Shown here: one piece after another, positions 1-7,865 of the stretch | How positions within the stretch are numbered: the first letter of the stretch is position 1 | Layout: the number at the start of each line of letters is the position of its first letter | NCBI RefSeq assembly: GCF_021729865.1 | Contig: NZ_CP063400.1 | Span: 3,534,001 to 3,598,000, forward strand | DNA from: Hydrogenophaga sp. SL48 | GTDB taxonomy: Bacteria; Pseudomonadota; Gammaproteobacteria; Burkholderiales; Burkholderiaceae_C | Direction: 5' to 3' | DNA: 64,000 nt | Made by a program: the position numbers and the translations under genes | Notes under the pieces: generated by a model | What the model was told of the DNA's origin: nothing | Database searches by the model: none | What the model saw: the letters and a program-made list of their open reading frames with translations, nothing else

Positions 1-529
1 CGCTGGCGAGCTGCATGGCGGCGCGCGTCAGCTCCAGGCTGTCGCGGGCGGCGGGGTCGAGCTCGCCCGCCAGGGCTTTTTCCACCAGCGGCAACTGGCT
101 GGCGTCGGGTTCATCAAAAGCGCTGCGTTGCAGCAGGGCGGCAGCTTCGCGCTGCGGCCCGGGGTCGGGGCGGAACAGGTCGCGCACGGCGAGGGCCGTT
201 TCCAGCGCGCTGCGGATGCGGTTGTTCACGATGGCGTCTTCGGCATCGTCAGCCGGGGTGACGGCCGCGCCGGACACGGCGTCGGTGCCACTGCCGTCGT
301 CGGCCAGGATGAGCACCTGCTCACCCTGCACCTTCACGGCACCGTTGGCCAGCGCCTGCATCAGCGCCACGGCCTTCTCATCGGGGGCCGCCGCGAGGCG
401 GTTGAGGGTGGCGATGCGGGCATCGCTCTCACCCGCCGCCAGCGCGAGCGCGTCGGCGGGGGTGAGGGCTTGCACACTGGCTGCGCCCAACAGGCACAGC
501 AACACCAGGCAGGAACGCAGCCAGCGCAT
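1..529 (-). CDS. urtB: Urea ABC transporter permease UrtB (N-terminal part, runs off left edge)
   Basis: Membrane permease of the UrtABCDE urea importer. Only the first 176 codons are present. The product begins MRWLRSCLVLLCLLG, a signal-peptide-like hydrophobic stretch, followed by about 150 residues of Ala/Leu-rich soluble sequence. That matches the periplasmic pre-domain that UrtB proteins carry ahead of the permease core; the core itself lies outside the window. The ATG is 10 nt downstream of the urtA stop on the same strand, the usual urtA-urtB operon order. The assignment rests on this neighbour and on the N-terminal style, not on the permease domain. Confidence 0.85.
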   Translation of the reverse strand, partial: MRWLRSCLVLLCLLGAASVQALTPADALALAAGESDARIATLNRLAAAPDEKAVALMQALANGAVKVQGEQVLILADDGSGTDAVSGAAVTPADDAEDAIVNNRIRSALETALAVRDLFRPDPGPQREAAALLQRSAFDEPDASQLPLVEKALAGELDPAARDSLELTRAAMQLAS

Positions 530-539
530 CGTCAGACCC

Positions 540-1804
540 TCACTTCTTCACAGGAACGTTGGCCTTGCCTTTGTTCTCGGCGATGTAGTCGCTCCACGGA
601 TCGGCCACCACCGGACCCGGCGTCTTCCACACCACGTTGAACTGGCCGTCGGCCTTCACTTCGCCGATGAACACCGGCTTGTGCAGGTGGTGGTTTTCCT
701 TGTCCATCGTGGACGTGAAACCACCCGGGCCTTGAAGGTCTGGCCGGCCATGGCGGCGATGACCTTGTCGGTGTCGGTGGACTTGGCTTTGGCCACGGCC
801 TGCGCCCACATGTTGATGCCGATGTAGGTGGCTTCCATCGGGTCGTTGGTCAGCGGCTTGTCCTTGTGGCCGGCGATGCCCTTGGCCTTGGCGTAGGCGG
901 CCCACTTCTTGGTGAACTCGGCGTTGGTCGGGTTCTTCACGCTCATGAAGTAGTTCCAGGCGGCCAGGTGGCCCACCAGCGGCTTGGTGTCCACACCGCG
1001 CAGCTCTTCTTCACCCACCGAGAAAGCGACCACAGGCACGTCCTTGGCGGACAGGCCGGCGTTGCCCAGTTCCTTGTAGAACGGCACGTTGGAGTCGCCG
1101 TTGATGGTGGAGACCACGGCCGTCTTCTTGCCGGCGGACGCGAACTTCTTGATGTTGGCGATGATGGTCTGGTAGTCGGAGTGACCGAAGGGGGTGTACT
1201 CCTCCATGATGTCCTCGTCCTTCACGCCCTTGGCTTTCAGGAAGGCGCGCAGGATCTTGTTGGTGGTGCGGGGGTAGACGTAGTCGGTGCCCAGCAGCAC
1301 CCAGCGCTTGGCCGAGCCGCCGTCTTTGCTCATCAGGTATTCCACGGCGGGAATGGCCTGCTGGTTGGGGGCTGCGCCGGTGTAGAACACGTTCTTGGAC
1401 AGCTCTTCGCCTTCGTACTGCACCGGGTAGAACAGCAGGTTGTTCTTTTCTTCGAACACCGGGAGCACCGACTTGCGCGAGACCGAGGTCCAGCAGCCGA
1501 ACACGGCGGCGACCTTGTCCTGGTCGATCAGCTGCTTGGCCTTTTCGGCGAACAGCGGCCAGTTGGACGCCGGGTCCACCACCACGGGTTCGAGTTTCTT
1601 GCCGAGCACGCCACCCTTGGCGTTGATCTCGTCGATGGCCATCAGGGCCACGTCTTTCAGCACGGTTTCCGAAATGGCCATCGTGCCCGACAGGCTGTGC
1701 AGCACACCGACCTTGATCGTGTCGGCCGCGTGGGCCGAGAGGCAGAAGGCGCCCAGGGCGGTGGCGACCGTCAGGGCTTTGAGGGTGAATCGACGTTGCA
1801 TCAT
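540..1804 (-). pseudogene. urtA: Urea ABC transporter substrate-binding protein UrtA, frameshifted
   Basis: Periplasmic urea-binding protein of UrtABCDE. The N-terminus (MMQRRFTLKALTVATALGAF) is a signal peptide, and the mature part begins ADTIKVGVLHSLSGTMAISE, the typical UrtA/AmiC-like start. The frame is intact for about 360 residues to GQTFKA, then is lost. Adding one base in the CCCGGG run at 724-729 restores APGGFTSTMDKENHHLHKPV and a normal C-terminus ending NVPVKK with the stop at 540-542. The corrected length is about 421 residues, normal for the family. The lesion is a single-base homopolymer deletion, so a sequencing error is as likely as a real mutation. urtB follows 10 nt downstream. 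Confidence 0.88.
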
Positions 1805-2160
1805 GGCGCTTCTCCAGGGGTTCTAAAAAACATCCGTTGGTGGGGTGACTCTGGCCGCCGGACCGCCCTCGAAAGAGGGATTCGCAGCGGACAAAGGGGA
1901 TGCTAGGGAGAACCCTTGGAGGCGTATGTACGCCGGGTGGCGTATGCGGGGTGCGGAGGGCAGCGGGAAGGGGGCCGTCGGCCCTCTTTATCCTTGCAAT
2001 CGTGGAGTTGGATTCCAGATTTGCAAGGATGTTGCGACCACACCGTCACAAGCAAACGTGGTCAGTTGATACGACTTTCAGGGGGCGCTTTCAACCGGCA
2101 ATGGTGCCGGGGTCATCGCTATGATGATCTGCCACCACCGGCCATGCTGGCATCCGGACC
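1805..2160. other. 356-nt intergenic region between urtA and the RhuM gene
   Basis: Divergent promoter region for urtA (leftward) and the RhuM-family gene (rightward). No convincing coding region is seen. It holds several inverted repeats: GGCGTA-TG-TACGCC at 1921-1934, a 10-bp pair at 1990-1999/2021-2030, and CCGGCA-ATGG-TGCCGG at 2095-2110. I could not place a convincing sigma-70 or sigma-54 promoter by eye. Confidence 0.6.
1990..2030. promoter_or_regulatory. 10-bp inverted repeat upstream of urtA (possible operator)
   Basis: ATCCTTGCAA at 1990-1999 is the exact reverse complement of TTGCAAGGAT at 2021-2030, with a 21-nt spacer (31 bp centre to centre, about three helical turns). It lies 186-226 nt upstream of the urtA start. 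The arrangement suits a pair of binding sites for a dimeric activator, but the regulator is unknown. Confidence 0.35.
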
Positions 2161-3228
2161 ATGAGCAAGAAACCCCCTTCAAACACCGTCAAGAAAAAAG
2201 AGGTCTCCCTCGTTCGATCCTCGGCGGCGGAGTACCTGACCTTCGTTGCGGCCACGGGTGGCGGCAGCACCAGTGTGGAGATGCGCTACGAGGATGAAAA
2301 CCTCTGGCTGACCCAGAAGATGATGGCAACGCTCTACGACGTGTCGGTACCGGCCATCAGCCAACATCTGAAACGCATCTACGCAGACAACGAGCTGGAG
2401 CGCGAGGCAACTGTTAAGCCGTACTTAACGGTTCAAACCGAGGGCGAGCGAGAGGTCCAGCGCAAGGTGGACCACTACAGCCTGCAGGCCATCATTGCAG
2501 TGGGTTTCAAGATCGAAAACGAACGGGCAGTGCAGTTCCGCAAGTGGGCCAACCGGATCGTCAAGGACTACACCATCCAGGGCTGGGTGATGGACTCGGA
2601 GCGCCTGAAGAGCGGTGGCAGCGTGCTGACCGAGGATTTCTTCGAGCGGCAGCTGGAGAAGGTCCGTGAAATCCAGGTGTCCGAGCGCAAGTTCTACCAA
2701 AAGATCACCGACATCTACGCCACCGCGCTCGACTACGACGCCTCGGCCACAGCGACCCAGCGCTTCTTTGCCGCCGTGCAAAACAAGCTGCATTTCGCCA
2801 TCCACGGGCAGACGGCGGCGGAGCTGATCGTTGGCCGGACAGACCACGAGAAGGACCACATGGGTCTGACCCACTGGGAAGGTGCACCCCAGAGCAAGAT
2901 CCACAAATACGACGTGTCGGTCGCGAAGAACTACCTATCGGAATTCGAGCTGGCGCAGATGCATCGCATCGTTTCCGCGTATCTGGACATGGCCGAGCTT
3001 CAGGCGATGCGCCGCATGCCCATGACCATGCAGGATTGGGAAACACGTCTGAACGGTTTTCTGAAACTCTGGGACCGGGAGATCCTGCGGGATGCGGGCA
3101 AGGTGTCCGCTGAGCTGGCCAAGGCGCACGCGGAAACCGAGTTCGAGAAGTACCGGATCGTGCAAGACCGGCTCTTTGAAAGCGACTTTGACCGGGTGAT
3201 CAAACGCATCGGATCGGACACGCCATAA
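2161..3228 (+). CDS. Virulence RhuM family protein
   Basis: A 355-residue protein of the RhuM family, named after a Salmonella pathogenicity-island gene; the molecular function is unknown. Recognisable blocks are VEMRYEDENLWLTQKMMATL (a Bro/KilA-N-like, DNA-binding-type start in which a gene is asked to match a phage-type antirepressor fold), YSLQAIIAVGFKIENERAVQ, FRKWANRIVKDYTIQGWVMD and the C-terminal segment TMQDWETRLNGFLKLWDREI. No signal peptide or membrane segment. It starts at the first ATG; the next Met lies well inside the domain. It stands alone between urtA and the ferritin gene. RhuM genes are often scattered accessory genes near mobile elements or restriction loci, but none is seen here. 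Confidence 0.85.
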   Translation: MSKKPPSNTVKKKEVSLVRSSAAEYLTFVAATGGGSTSVEMRYEDENLWLTQKMMATLYDVSVPAISQHLKRIYADNELEREATVKPYLTVQTEGEREVQRKVDHYSLQAIIAVGFKIENERAVQFRKWANRIVKDYTIQGWVMDSERLKSGGSVLTEDFFERQLEKVREIQVSERKFYQKITDIYATALDYDASATATQRFFAAVQNKLHFAIHGQTAAELIVGRTDHEKDHMGLTHWEGAPQSKIHKYDVSVAKNYLSEFELAQMHRIVSAYLDMAELQAMRRMPMTMQDWETRLNGFLKLWDREILRDAGKVSAELAKAHAETEFEKYRIVQDRLFESDFDRVIKRIGSDTP

Positions 3229-3256
3229 AAAAGAGGCCATGCGCTACCGCATGGCC
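3229..3256 (-). terminator. Rho-independent terminator of the ferritin-like gene
   Basis: Read on the minus strand: a perfect 9-bp stem GGCCATGCG-GTAG-CGCATGGCC (3235-3256) followed by TCTTTTTTA. It lies 28 nt past the stop codon of the leftward ferritin-like gene and directly after the convergent RhuM gene, whose transcription it could also hinder. Confidence 0.85.
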
Positions 3257-3284
3257 CCCAAGGGAGATCCATCACCCAGAAAAA

Positions 3285-3833
3285 TCAGGCCCCGTGCGCC
3301 GGCATGCCTTCCAGCAGGTCGGCCAGTTCGTCCGCGTGTTCTTCTTCGACCGCCAGGATCTGTTTGAGCAGCACGCTGGTGGTCGGGTCCTTGTCGCCGA
3401 GGTAACGCACCATGTCGCGGTAGCTGTCGATGGCGATGCGCTCGGCGACCAGGTTCTCTCGAATCATCTCGGCCAGACTCTCGGCGGGCACGTACTCGGC
3501 GTGGCTGCGCTCGCTCAAGGTGTCGGGCGAAAAGTCGGGCTCTCCGCCGAGCTGCACGATGCGCGCGGCCAGCAGGTCGGCGTGGGCCTGTTCTTCGTTG
3601 GAGTGCACCAGGAACTCGGCGCCCACGCTCTGGCCGTGGATGCCGCTGGCCATGAAGTGGTGGCGCCGGTAGCGCAGCACGCAGACGATCTCGGTGGCCA
3701 GCGCTTCGTTGAGCAGCTGCAGGACCTTCGGGCGGTCGGCGTCGTAGCCGGCGGTCACGGCGCCCTGTTCGATGTGTTGGCGCGCCTGGCTGCGCAGCTC
3801 CGCGATGGAGGTGAGCTTGTGGGAGTTGGTCAT
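3285..3833 (-). CDS. Ferritin-like domain protein (bacterioferritin/Dps-type)
   Basis: A 182-residue four-helix-bundle protein of the ferritin-like superfamily, probably binding or oxidising iron. Metal-ligand type residues are visible as E in LLNEALATEIVCVLRYR, ExxAH in HSNEEQAHADLLAARI, and E-x2-E/H in ENLVAERIAIDSYRD and ILAVEEEHADELADLLE. No signal peptide, so it is cytoplasmic. The ATG at 3833 is preferred; a GTG at 3842 would overlap the stop of the upstream BON gene and add three residues, hinting at translational coupling. It ends at a strong terminator. Confidence 0.85.
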   Translation of the reverse strand: MTNSHKLTSIAELRSQARQHIEQGAVTAGYDADRPKVLQLLNEALATEIVCVLRYRRHHFMASGIHGQSVGAEFLVHSNEEQAHADLLAARIVQLGGEPDFSPDTLSERSHAEYVPAESLAEMIRENLVAERIAIDSYRDMVRYLGDKDPTTSVLLKQILAVEEEHADELADLLEGMPAHGA

Positions 3834-3838
3834 GGTGT

Positions 3839-4423
3839 TCACTGCTTGATCATGAGTTCGTTTTTCACACCGGTGGCGCCTTCGGCGGCGCTGGCGAGCT
3901 TGCCGGCCTGTTCGATCTGGTCCTGGCTGTTGACGAAGCCGGTGAGCTGCACCTCGCCTTTGAACGTCACCACGCTGATGTCGAAACTTTTGATGGCCGG
4001 GTCGGCCAGCAGCGCGGTCTTGACACGGCCGGTCACGGAGGCGTCGTCGATCTTGGTGCCGACCGTGGTCGAGCCGCCTTTCAGGGTCACGCCGTTCTCG
4101 ACGTCGGTCACGCCGGCCACGGCGCGGGTGAGGGACACGGCCTGGTCGATCTGGGCCTGGCTGTCCACGAAGCCGCTGAGCTGCACGACGCCTTTGCGGG
4201 TCTCGACCTGCAGGTCAAAGGACTTCACGAGGTCGTCGGCCAGCAGCAGCGACTTGACGCTGGAGGTGATCACGGTGTCGTCCACCTGGGTGCCCAGGGT
4301 GATGGGGGGCGCGGGCGTGGCCACGACCTCGGGCTCGGCGGGCTTGCTGCAGGCGCCGAGCAGGGCCAGGGCGCCCAGGCTGGTGACGAGGACGGCGGTT
4401 CGGATGGGGTGGCGAAGGTTCAT
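3839..4423 (-). CDS. BON domain-containing lipoprotein
   Basis: A 194-residue envelope protein. It has a lipoprotein signal with lipobox LLGAC (Cys25), then two BON domains (about residues 50-112 and 120-190). Each has the pattern of a VTxSVKxxLL helix, a DLQVET-type strand, KGxVxLxGFVxSQxQ and a closing GVxxVxN segment. BON domains occur in OsmY-like and secretin-associated envelope-stress proteins and are thought to bind membranes or phospholipid. The stop overlaps the alternative start of the ferritin gene, suggesting a two-gene stress operon. Confidence 0.88.
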   Translation of the reverse strand: MNLRHPIRTAVLVTSLGALALLGACSKPAEPEVVATPAPPITLGTQVDDTVITSSVKSLLLADDLVKSFDLQVETRKGVVQLSGFVDSQAQIDQAVSLTRAVAGVTDVENGVTLKGGSTTVGTKIDDASVTGRVKTALLADPAIKSFDISVVTFKGEVQLTGFVNSQDQIEQAGKLASAAEGATGVKNELMIKQ

Positions 4424-4447
4424 GAGGTGCTCCAGAAAAAAACAGGT

Positions 4448-5197
4448 TCAGCGGGCGAGGTAGCCGCCATCGACCGGGTGGTAAGAGCCGGTCACGAAGG
4501 AGGCCCGCGTGGAGGCGAGCCACACCACCAGCTCGGCCACCTCTTCGGGCAGTCCGAGGCGACCGAGGGGGTGTGCGGCGATCAGCGCGGCCTTGGTGTC
4601 GGGGTCGTCTTCGAGCGCGTGGACCATGGGGGTGTGTATGAAGCCGGGGCCGACCGCGTTGACGCGCACGCCCTGGCCGCCGTAGGCGATGGCGGCCGCC
4701 TGCGTGAGGCCGAGCACACCGTGTTTGGCGGCGGTGTAGGCGGGCGCCGTGGCCATGCCCACCATGCCGAGGATGGACGCGGTGTTGACGATGGCGCCGC
4801 CGCCGTTGAGCAGCATGGCCGGGATCTGGTGCTTCATGCCGTAGAACACACCCGAGAGGTTGACCCGGATCACCTGGTCCCAGGCGTCGAGCGGGTAGTC
4901 GGCCAGCAGCGCGCTGGCGCCGCCGATGCCGGCGTTGTTGCAGGCCGCATCGAGGCGGCCGAAATGGGCCATGGTCTGGTCCACCAGCGCCTGCGCGTCG
5001 TCGGGTTTGCCGGCATCGGAGGCCGCAAACAGGCCCTCGGCGCCCAGCTCGCGCACCTGATTCAAGGTCTCGTTGCCCGCGTGGGCGTCCACATCGGCCA
5101 GCACCAGGTGCGCACCCTCGCGGGCGGCCACGAGGGCGATCGCCCGGCCGATGCCGGAGGCGGCACCGGTGACGATCACCACTTTGTTTTTCAGCAT
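4448..5197 (-). CDS. SDR family NAD(P)-dependent oxidoreductase
   Basis: A 249-residue classical short-chain dehydrogenase. The cofactor motif TGAASGIG is at about residues 10-17, an NNAG motif follows at about 89-92 (CNNAGIGG), the catalytic Ser is in NTASILG and the Tyr-x3-Lys in PAYTAAKHG (about 152-156). The C-terminus GSYHPVDGGYLAR is typical of the family. Asp in VLADVD after the second strand favours NAD(H). The substrate cannot be told from sequence. A perfect 12-bp hairpin ends 3 nt before the start codon, so initiation may be controlled. Confidence 0.9.
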   Translation of the reverse strand: MLKNKVVIVTGAASGIGRAIALVAAREGAHLVLADVDAHAGNETLNQVRELGAEGLFAASDAGKPDDAQALVDQTMAHFGRLDAACNNAGIGGASALLADYPLDAWDQVIRVNLSGVFYGMKHQIPAMLLNGGGAIVNTASILGMVGMATAPAYTAAKHGVLGLTQAAAIAYGGQGVRVNAVGPGFIHTPMVHALEDDPDTKAALIAAHPLGRLGLPEEVAELVVWLASTRASFVTGSYHPVDGGYLAR

Positions 5198-5200
5198 GGG

Positions 5201-5229
5201 GGTCCGTCCATCAATGAGATGGACGGACC
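5201..5229. promoter_or_regulatory. 29-bp perfect palindrome abutting the SDR start codon
   Basis: GGTCCGTCCATC (5201-5212), loop AATGA, GATGGACGGACC (5218-5229). The dyad resembles a TetR-type operator in size and symmetry. As RNA it would form a 12-bp stem covering the ribosome-binding region of the leftward SDR gene. No T-run follows on either strand, so it is not a simple intrinsic terminator. Confidence 0.5.
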
Positions 5230-5279
5230 TTAGGCGCCTGTGCGCAGCGCGTCTGTGCGCTGGCAGACCGAACGCGGTG

Positions 5280-6248
5280 TCAGCCGGCCGGTGCGGGCGC
5301 CGCGGCGGCTTCGGTGGTCACGAGCCAGATGCCCCCGCACACCATCACCAGCGCGATCAGGTTGCGCCACTCGAACACCGCCTCGCCCAGGAACAGGGCC
5401 GAGAGCAGCGCGCCGAACACGGGGATCAGGAAGTTGAACACCGTGACCTGCCCCACCCGGTGGTGCTTGAGCAGCGCGGCCCAGAGCGCGAACGCCGCGG
5501 CCGACAGCACGGCCATGTAGCCCAGCAAGGCCAGCGAGCCGGCGCTCCAGCCGGCGATGGCACCGCCACCGATCAGCCCGCCCAGCAGCAGCACCAGCCC
5601 GCCGATGGCGAGTTGCCAGGCGGTCATGACCATCGGGTCCAGCCGCTGGGAGACGCGCTTGCCGTAGATGCTCGCGGCCGACAGCACGAAGGCCGCGATG
5701 ACGATGAAGCCTTCGCCCAGCAGGGTGAAGCTGGCGTCCAGCCCCTGCGCGCCGCGCAGGTTCACCACCATCACGCCCACGAAGCCGACCGCACAGCCCA
5801 GCGCCTTGCGCCGGCTCAGCCGGTCGTTGGCGTAGATGAAGTGCGCCAGCAGCACGCTGAAGAAGGTGCCGGTGGCGTTGAGGATGGAGCCCTTCACGCC
5901 CGTGGTGTGGGCCAGGCCGACGTAGAAGAACACGTACTGCAGCGAGGTCTGCGCCAGCCCGAGCAGGCTCACCTGGCGCCATTGCGCGGGCGCCAGCGCC
6001 GTCACCGGTTTGCCCATCAGGCGCGCGATCACCAGCAGCAGGCCACCCGCGAGCAGGAAGCGCCAGCCCGCGAACACCAGCTGCGCCGCCGTGTCGCCGC
6101 GGGCGATGTCCAGCAGCGCGTAGCCGCCCTTGATCGCCGGGTAGGCGCTGCCCCAGAGCAGGCAGCAGAGCGTGGCGATCCAGACCACGTTGCGTGGCCG
6201 GCTGACAAAGCGGGTGCTGCGGGCGTCGGGAGGGTGGTCGCTCAGCAC
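5280..6248 (-). CDS. DMT family transporter (EamA)
   Basis: A 322-residue inner-membrane protein with about ten hydrophobic segments arranged as two EamA repeats (first repeat from VVWIATLCCLLWGSAYPAIK, second from ASIYGKRVSQRL on). The GTG start at 6248 overlaps the stop of the aldehyde dehydrogenase gene (GTGCTGA), indicating translational coupling. Members export or import small metabolites; here a role in moving a sugar-acid pathway compound is inferred from the operon only. The end of the protein is a short Ala/Pro-rich tail. Confidence 0.85.
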   Translation of the reverse strand: MLSDHPPDARSTRFVSRPRNVVWIATLCCLLWGSAYPAIKGGYALLDIARGDTAAQLVFAGWRFLLAGGLLLVIARLMGKPVTALAPAQWRQVSLLGLAQTSLQYVFFYVGLAHTTGVKGSILNATGTFFSVLLAHFIYANDRLSRRKALGCAVGFVGVMVVNLRGAQGLDASFTLLGEGFIVIAAFVLSAASIYGKRVSQRLDPMVMTAWQLAIGGLVLLLGGLIGGGAIAGWSAGSLALLGYMAVLSAAAFALWAALLKHHRVGQVTVFNFLIPVFGALLSALFLGEAVFEWRNLIALVMVCGGIWLVTTEAAAAPAPAG

Positions 6249-7714
6249 GGCACGCCGCCGCGCGCGAGCAGCCACACCGGCGCGTCCTGCAGGCACACCG
6301 GCCGCAGGAAGCGCTCCAGCGCCGCGTCGCCCACCGAGGTGGTCATGGGCGAGGTGCTGGCGGGCCAGGGGCCGCCGTGTTGCTGCGCCGCCGTGACGGC
6401 CACACCGGTGGGCACACCGGCGAACAGCACGCGACCGGCGATCTGGGTGGCGCTGCGCACGATGGCGCGGTGCGCGGCCGTGTCTTCGTCGGCGCCCCAG
6501 ACGGTGACGGTGAGGCTGCCGCCCACGGCGGCCAGCACCTGCGGCACCTCGGCGAGGCTGGCGCAACGCACGATCAGGCTGCTCGGGCCGAACACCTCTT
6601 CGCGCAGTTCTGCGTGCTCGATGAAGCGCTGGGCGCTGACCTGCAGCAACTGCGGGCCGGGCGCGGGGGCCACGCCCTCGCCCTGCAGCAGGGACGACGC
6701 GCCGGCGTCCACCAGCGCCTGGACGCCGGCGTCGAAGGCCTTGCGCATGCCGGCGGTGAGCATCGGGTGCGGCTTCTGCTGGGCGAGCGCTGGGGTCAGC
6801 TGCTGAATGAAGGCATCGGTTTCGGGGCCGTCCACCAGCACCAGCAGGCCGGGGTTGGTGCAGAACTGGCCGCAGCCCAGCGAGATGGACCCGGCCAGCG
6901 TGGTCGCCAGTTCGGCGCCCTTGGCGGCGAGCGCGGCTGGCAGCGCGACCAGGGGGTTGATGGATCCCAGCTCGCCATAAAACGGGATCGGGCGCGGGCG
7001 CGCATTGGCCTCGGCCTGCAGCGCGGCGCCGCCGCGGGTGGAGCCGGTGAAGGCGCCCGCGGCGATCAGCGGGTGGCGGATCAGGCCGACACCGACCTCG
7101 ATGCCGGCGCCCTGCACGAAACCGATCAGGCCTGCGGGCAGGCCCTGCGCCTGGAGCACGCGCTGGATCATGGCGAACACCACCTGCGACAGGCCGGGGT
7201 GGCCGGGGTGGGCCTTGACCACGACCGGGCAGCCGGCGGCCAGCGCCGACGCGGTGTCGCCGCCGAGCACGGAAAAGGCGAACGGGAAGTTGCTGGCCGC
7301 GAACATCGCCACCGGGCCCAGCGGCACGCGCTGGCGCACCATGGCCGGGTGGCCGGCGGGCGGTCCGCCGGCGACGGCCGGATCGTCCAGCACGGCAAAG
7401 GGCTCGCCGCGCAAGGCGATGTCCGCGAAGCGGCGCAGCTGGAAGGTGGTGCGGTCGAGTTCACCGTTGAGGCGCACCGGGCCCAGCGCCGTTTCGAGGT
7501 CGGCCAGGGGAACCAGCGTCTCGCGCTCGGCTTCCAGCCCGTCGGCGAGGGCGCGCAGCAGGGCCGCACGCTGTTCACCGCTGCTGCGGCCCCAGGCGTC
7601 GAAGGCGGCGTGCGCGGCGGTGGCGGCGCGGTCAATGTCCTGCGCGGTGGACGGGGTCAGGGGGGTGCCGTGGGCTTCGCCGGTGCGGGCGTTGATGGAT
7701 TGCAGGGTGTTCAT
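6242..7714 (-). CDS. Aldehyde dehydrogenase, probable 2,5-dioxovalerate (2-oxoglutarate semialdehyde) dehydrogenase
   Basis: A 490-residue NAD(P)-dependent enzyme that would oxidise 2-oxoglutarate semialdehyde to 2-oxoglutarate, the last step of the oxidative aldarate pathway. Visible motifs: the catalytic Cys285 in CGQFCTNPG, the general-base Glu in ELGSINP, the cofactor region FAASNFPFAFSVLGGD and GSTRGG. The overall layout (SINARTGEAHGTPL start, EEVFGPSSLI, GGPWPAST) matches KGSA dehydrogenases of the KdgD pathway rather than betaine or succinate semialdehyde enzymes. It lies downstream of the GntR-type regulator on the same strand and overlaps the DMT transporter, forming a regulator-dehydrogenase-transporter operon. 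Confidence 0.88.
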   Translation of the reverse strand: MNTLQSINARTGEAHGTPLTPSTAQDIDRAATAAHAAFDAWGRSSGEQRAALLRALADGLEAERETLVPLADLETALGPVRLNGELDRTTFQLRRFADIALRGEPFAVLDDPAVAGGPPAGHPAMVRQRVPLGPVAMFAASNFPFAFSVLGGDTASALAAGCPVVVKAHPGHPGLSQVVFAMIQRVLQAQGLPAGLIGFVQGAGIEVGVGLIRHPLIAAGAFTGSTRGGAALQAEANARPRPIPFYGELGSINPLVALPAALAAKGAELATTLAGSISLGCGQFCTNPGLLVLVDGPETDAFIQQLTPALAQQKPHPMLTAGMRKAFDAGVQALVDAGASSLLQGEGVAPAPGPQLLQVSAQRFIEHAELREEVFGPSSLIVRCASLAEVPQVLAAVGGSLTVTVWGADEDTAAHRAIVRSATQIAGRVLFAGVPTGVAVTAAQQHGGPWPASTSPMTTSVGDAALERFLRPVCLQDAPVWLLARGGVPC

Positions 7715-7756
7715 GTTTGTAGATACAGAGAAGAAAGAAAAGCAGGGACAAAGAGT

Positions 7757-7865
7757 GGCGACCCGCCGGGCCGCCCCAAGGCGGGTCAGCCCCCTCAGGG
7801 GGCAGCGACCCGCGCAGCGGCGGAGCCCCGGGCTCCCGCCGGCGGCGGGAGCCCGCTTGGGGGTT
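7757..7865 (-). repeat. 3' intergenic element, copy 1 (overlaps end of gntR gene)
   Basis: GC-rich multi-hairpin element in the orientation of the leftward regulator gene: GGGCTCC-based stems, CCCCCTGAGGGGG and CCGCC-type stems. It is more diverged than the other copies. It contains the last ~23 codons and stop of the regulator gene, so part of the protein tail (PPSGLPPPAGARGSAAARVA) is encoded by the element. Confidence 0.55.

Noticed and set aside
1921..1934. GGCGTATGTACGCC as a terminator or operator
   Set aside because: Only 6-bp arms with a 2-nt loop and no T-run; too weak to call by itself.
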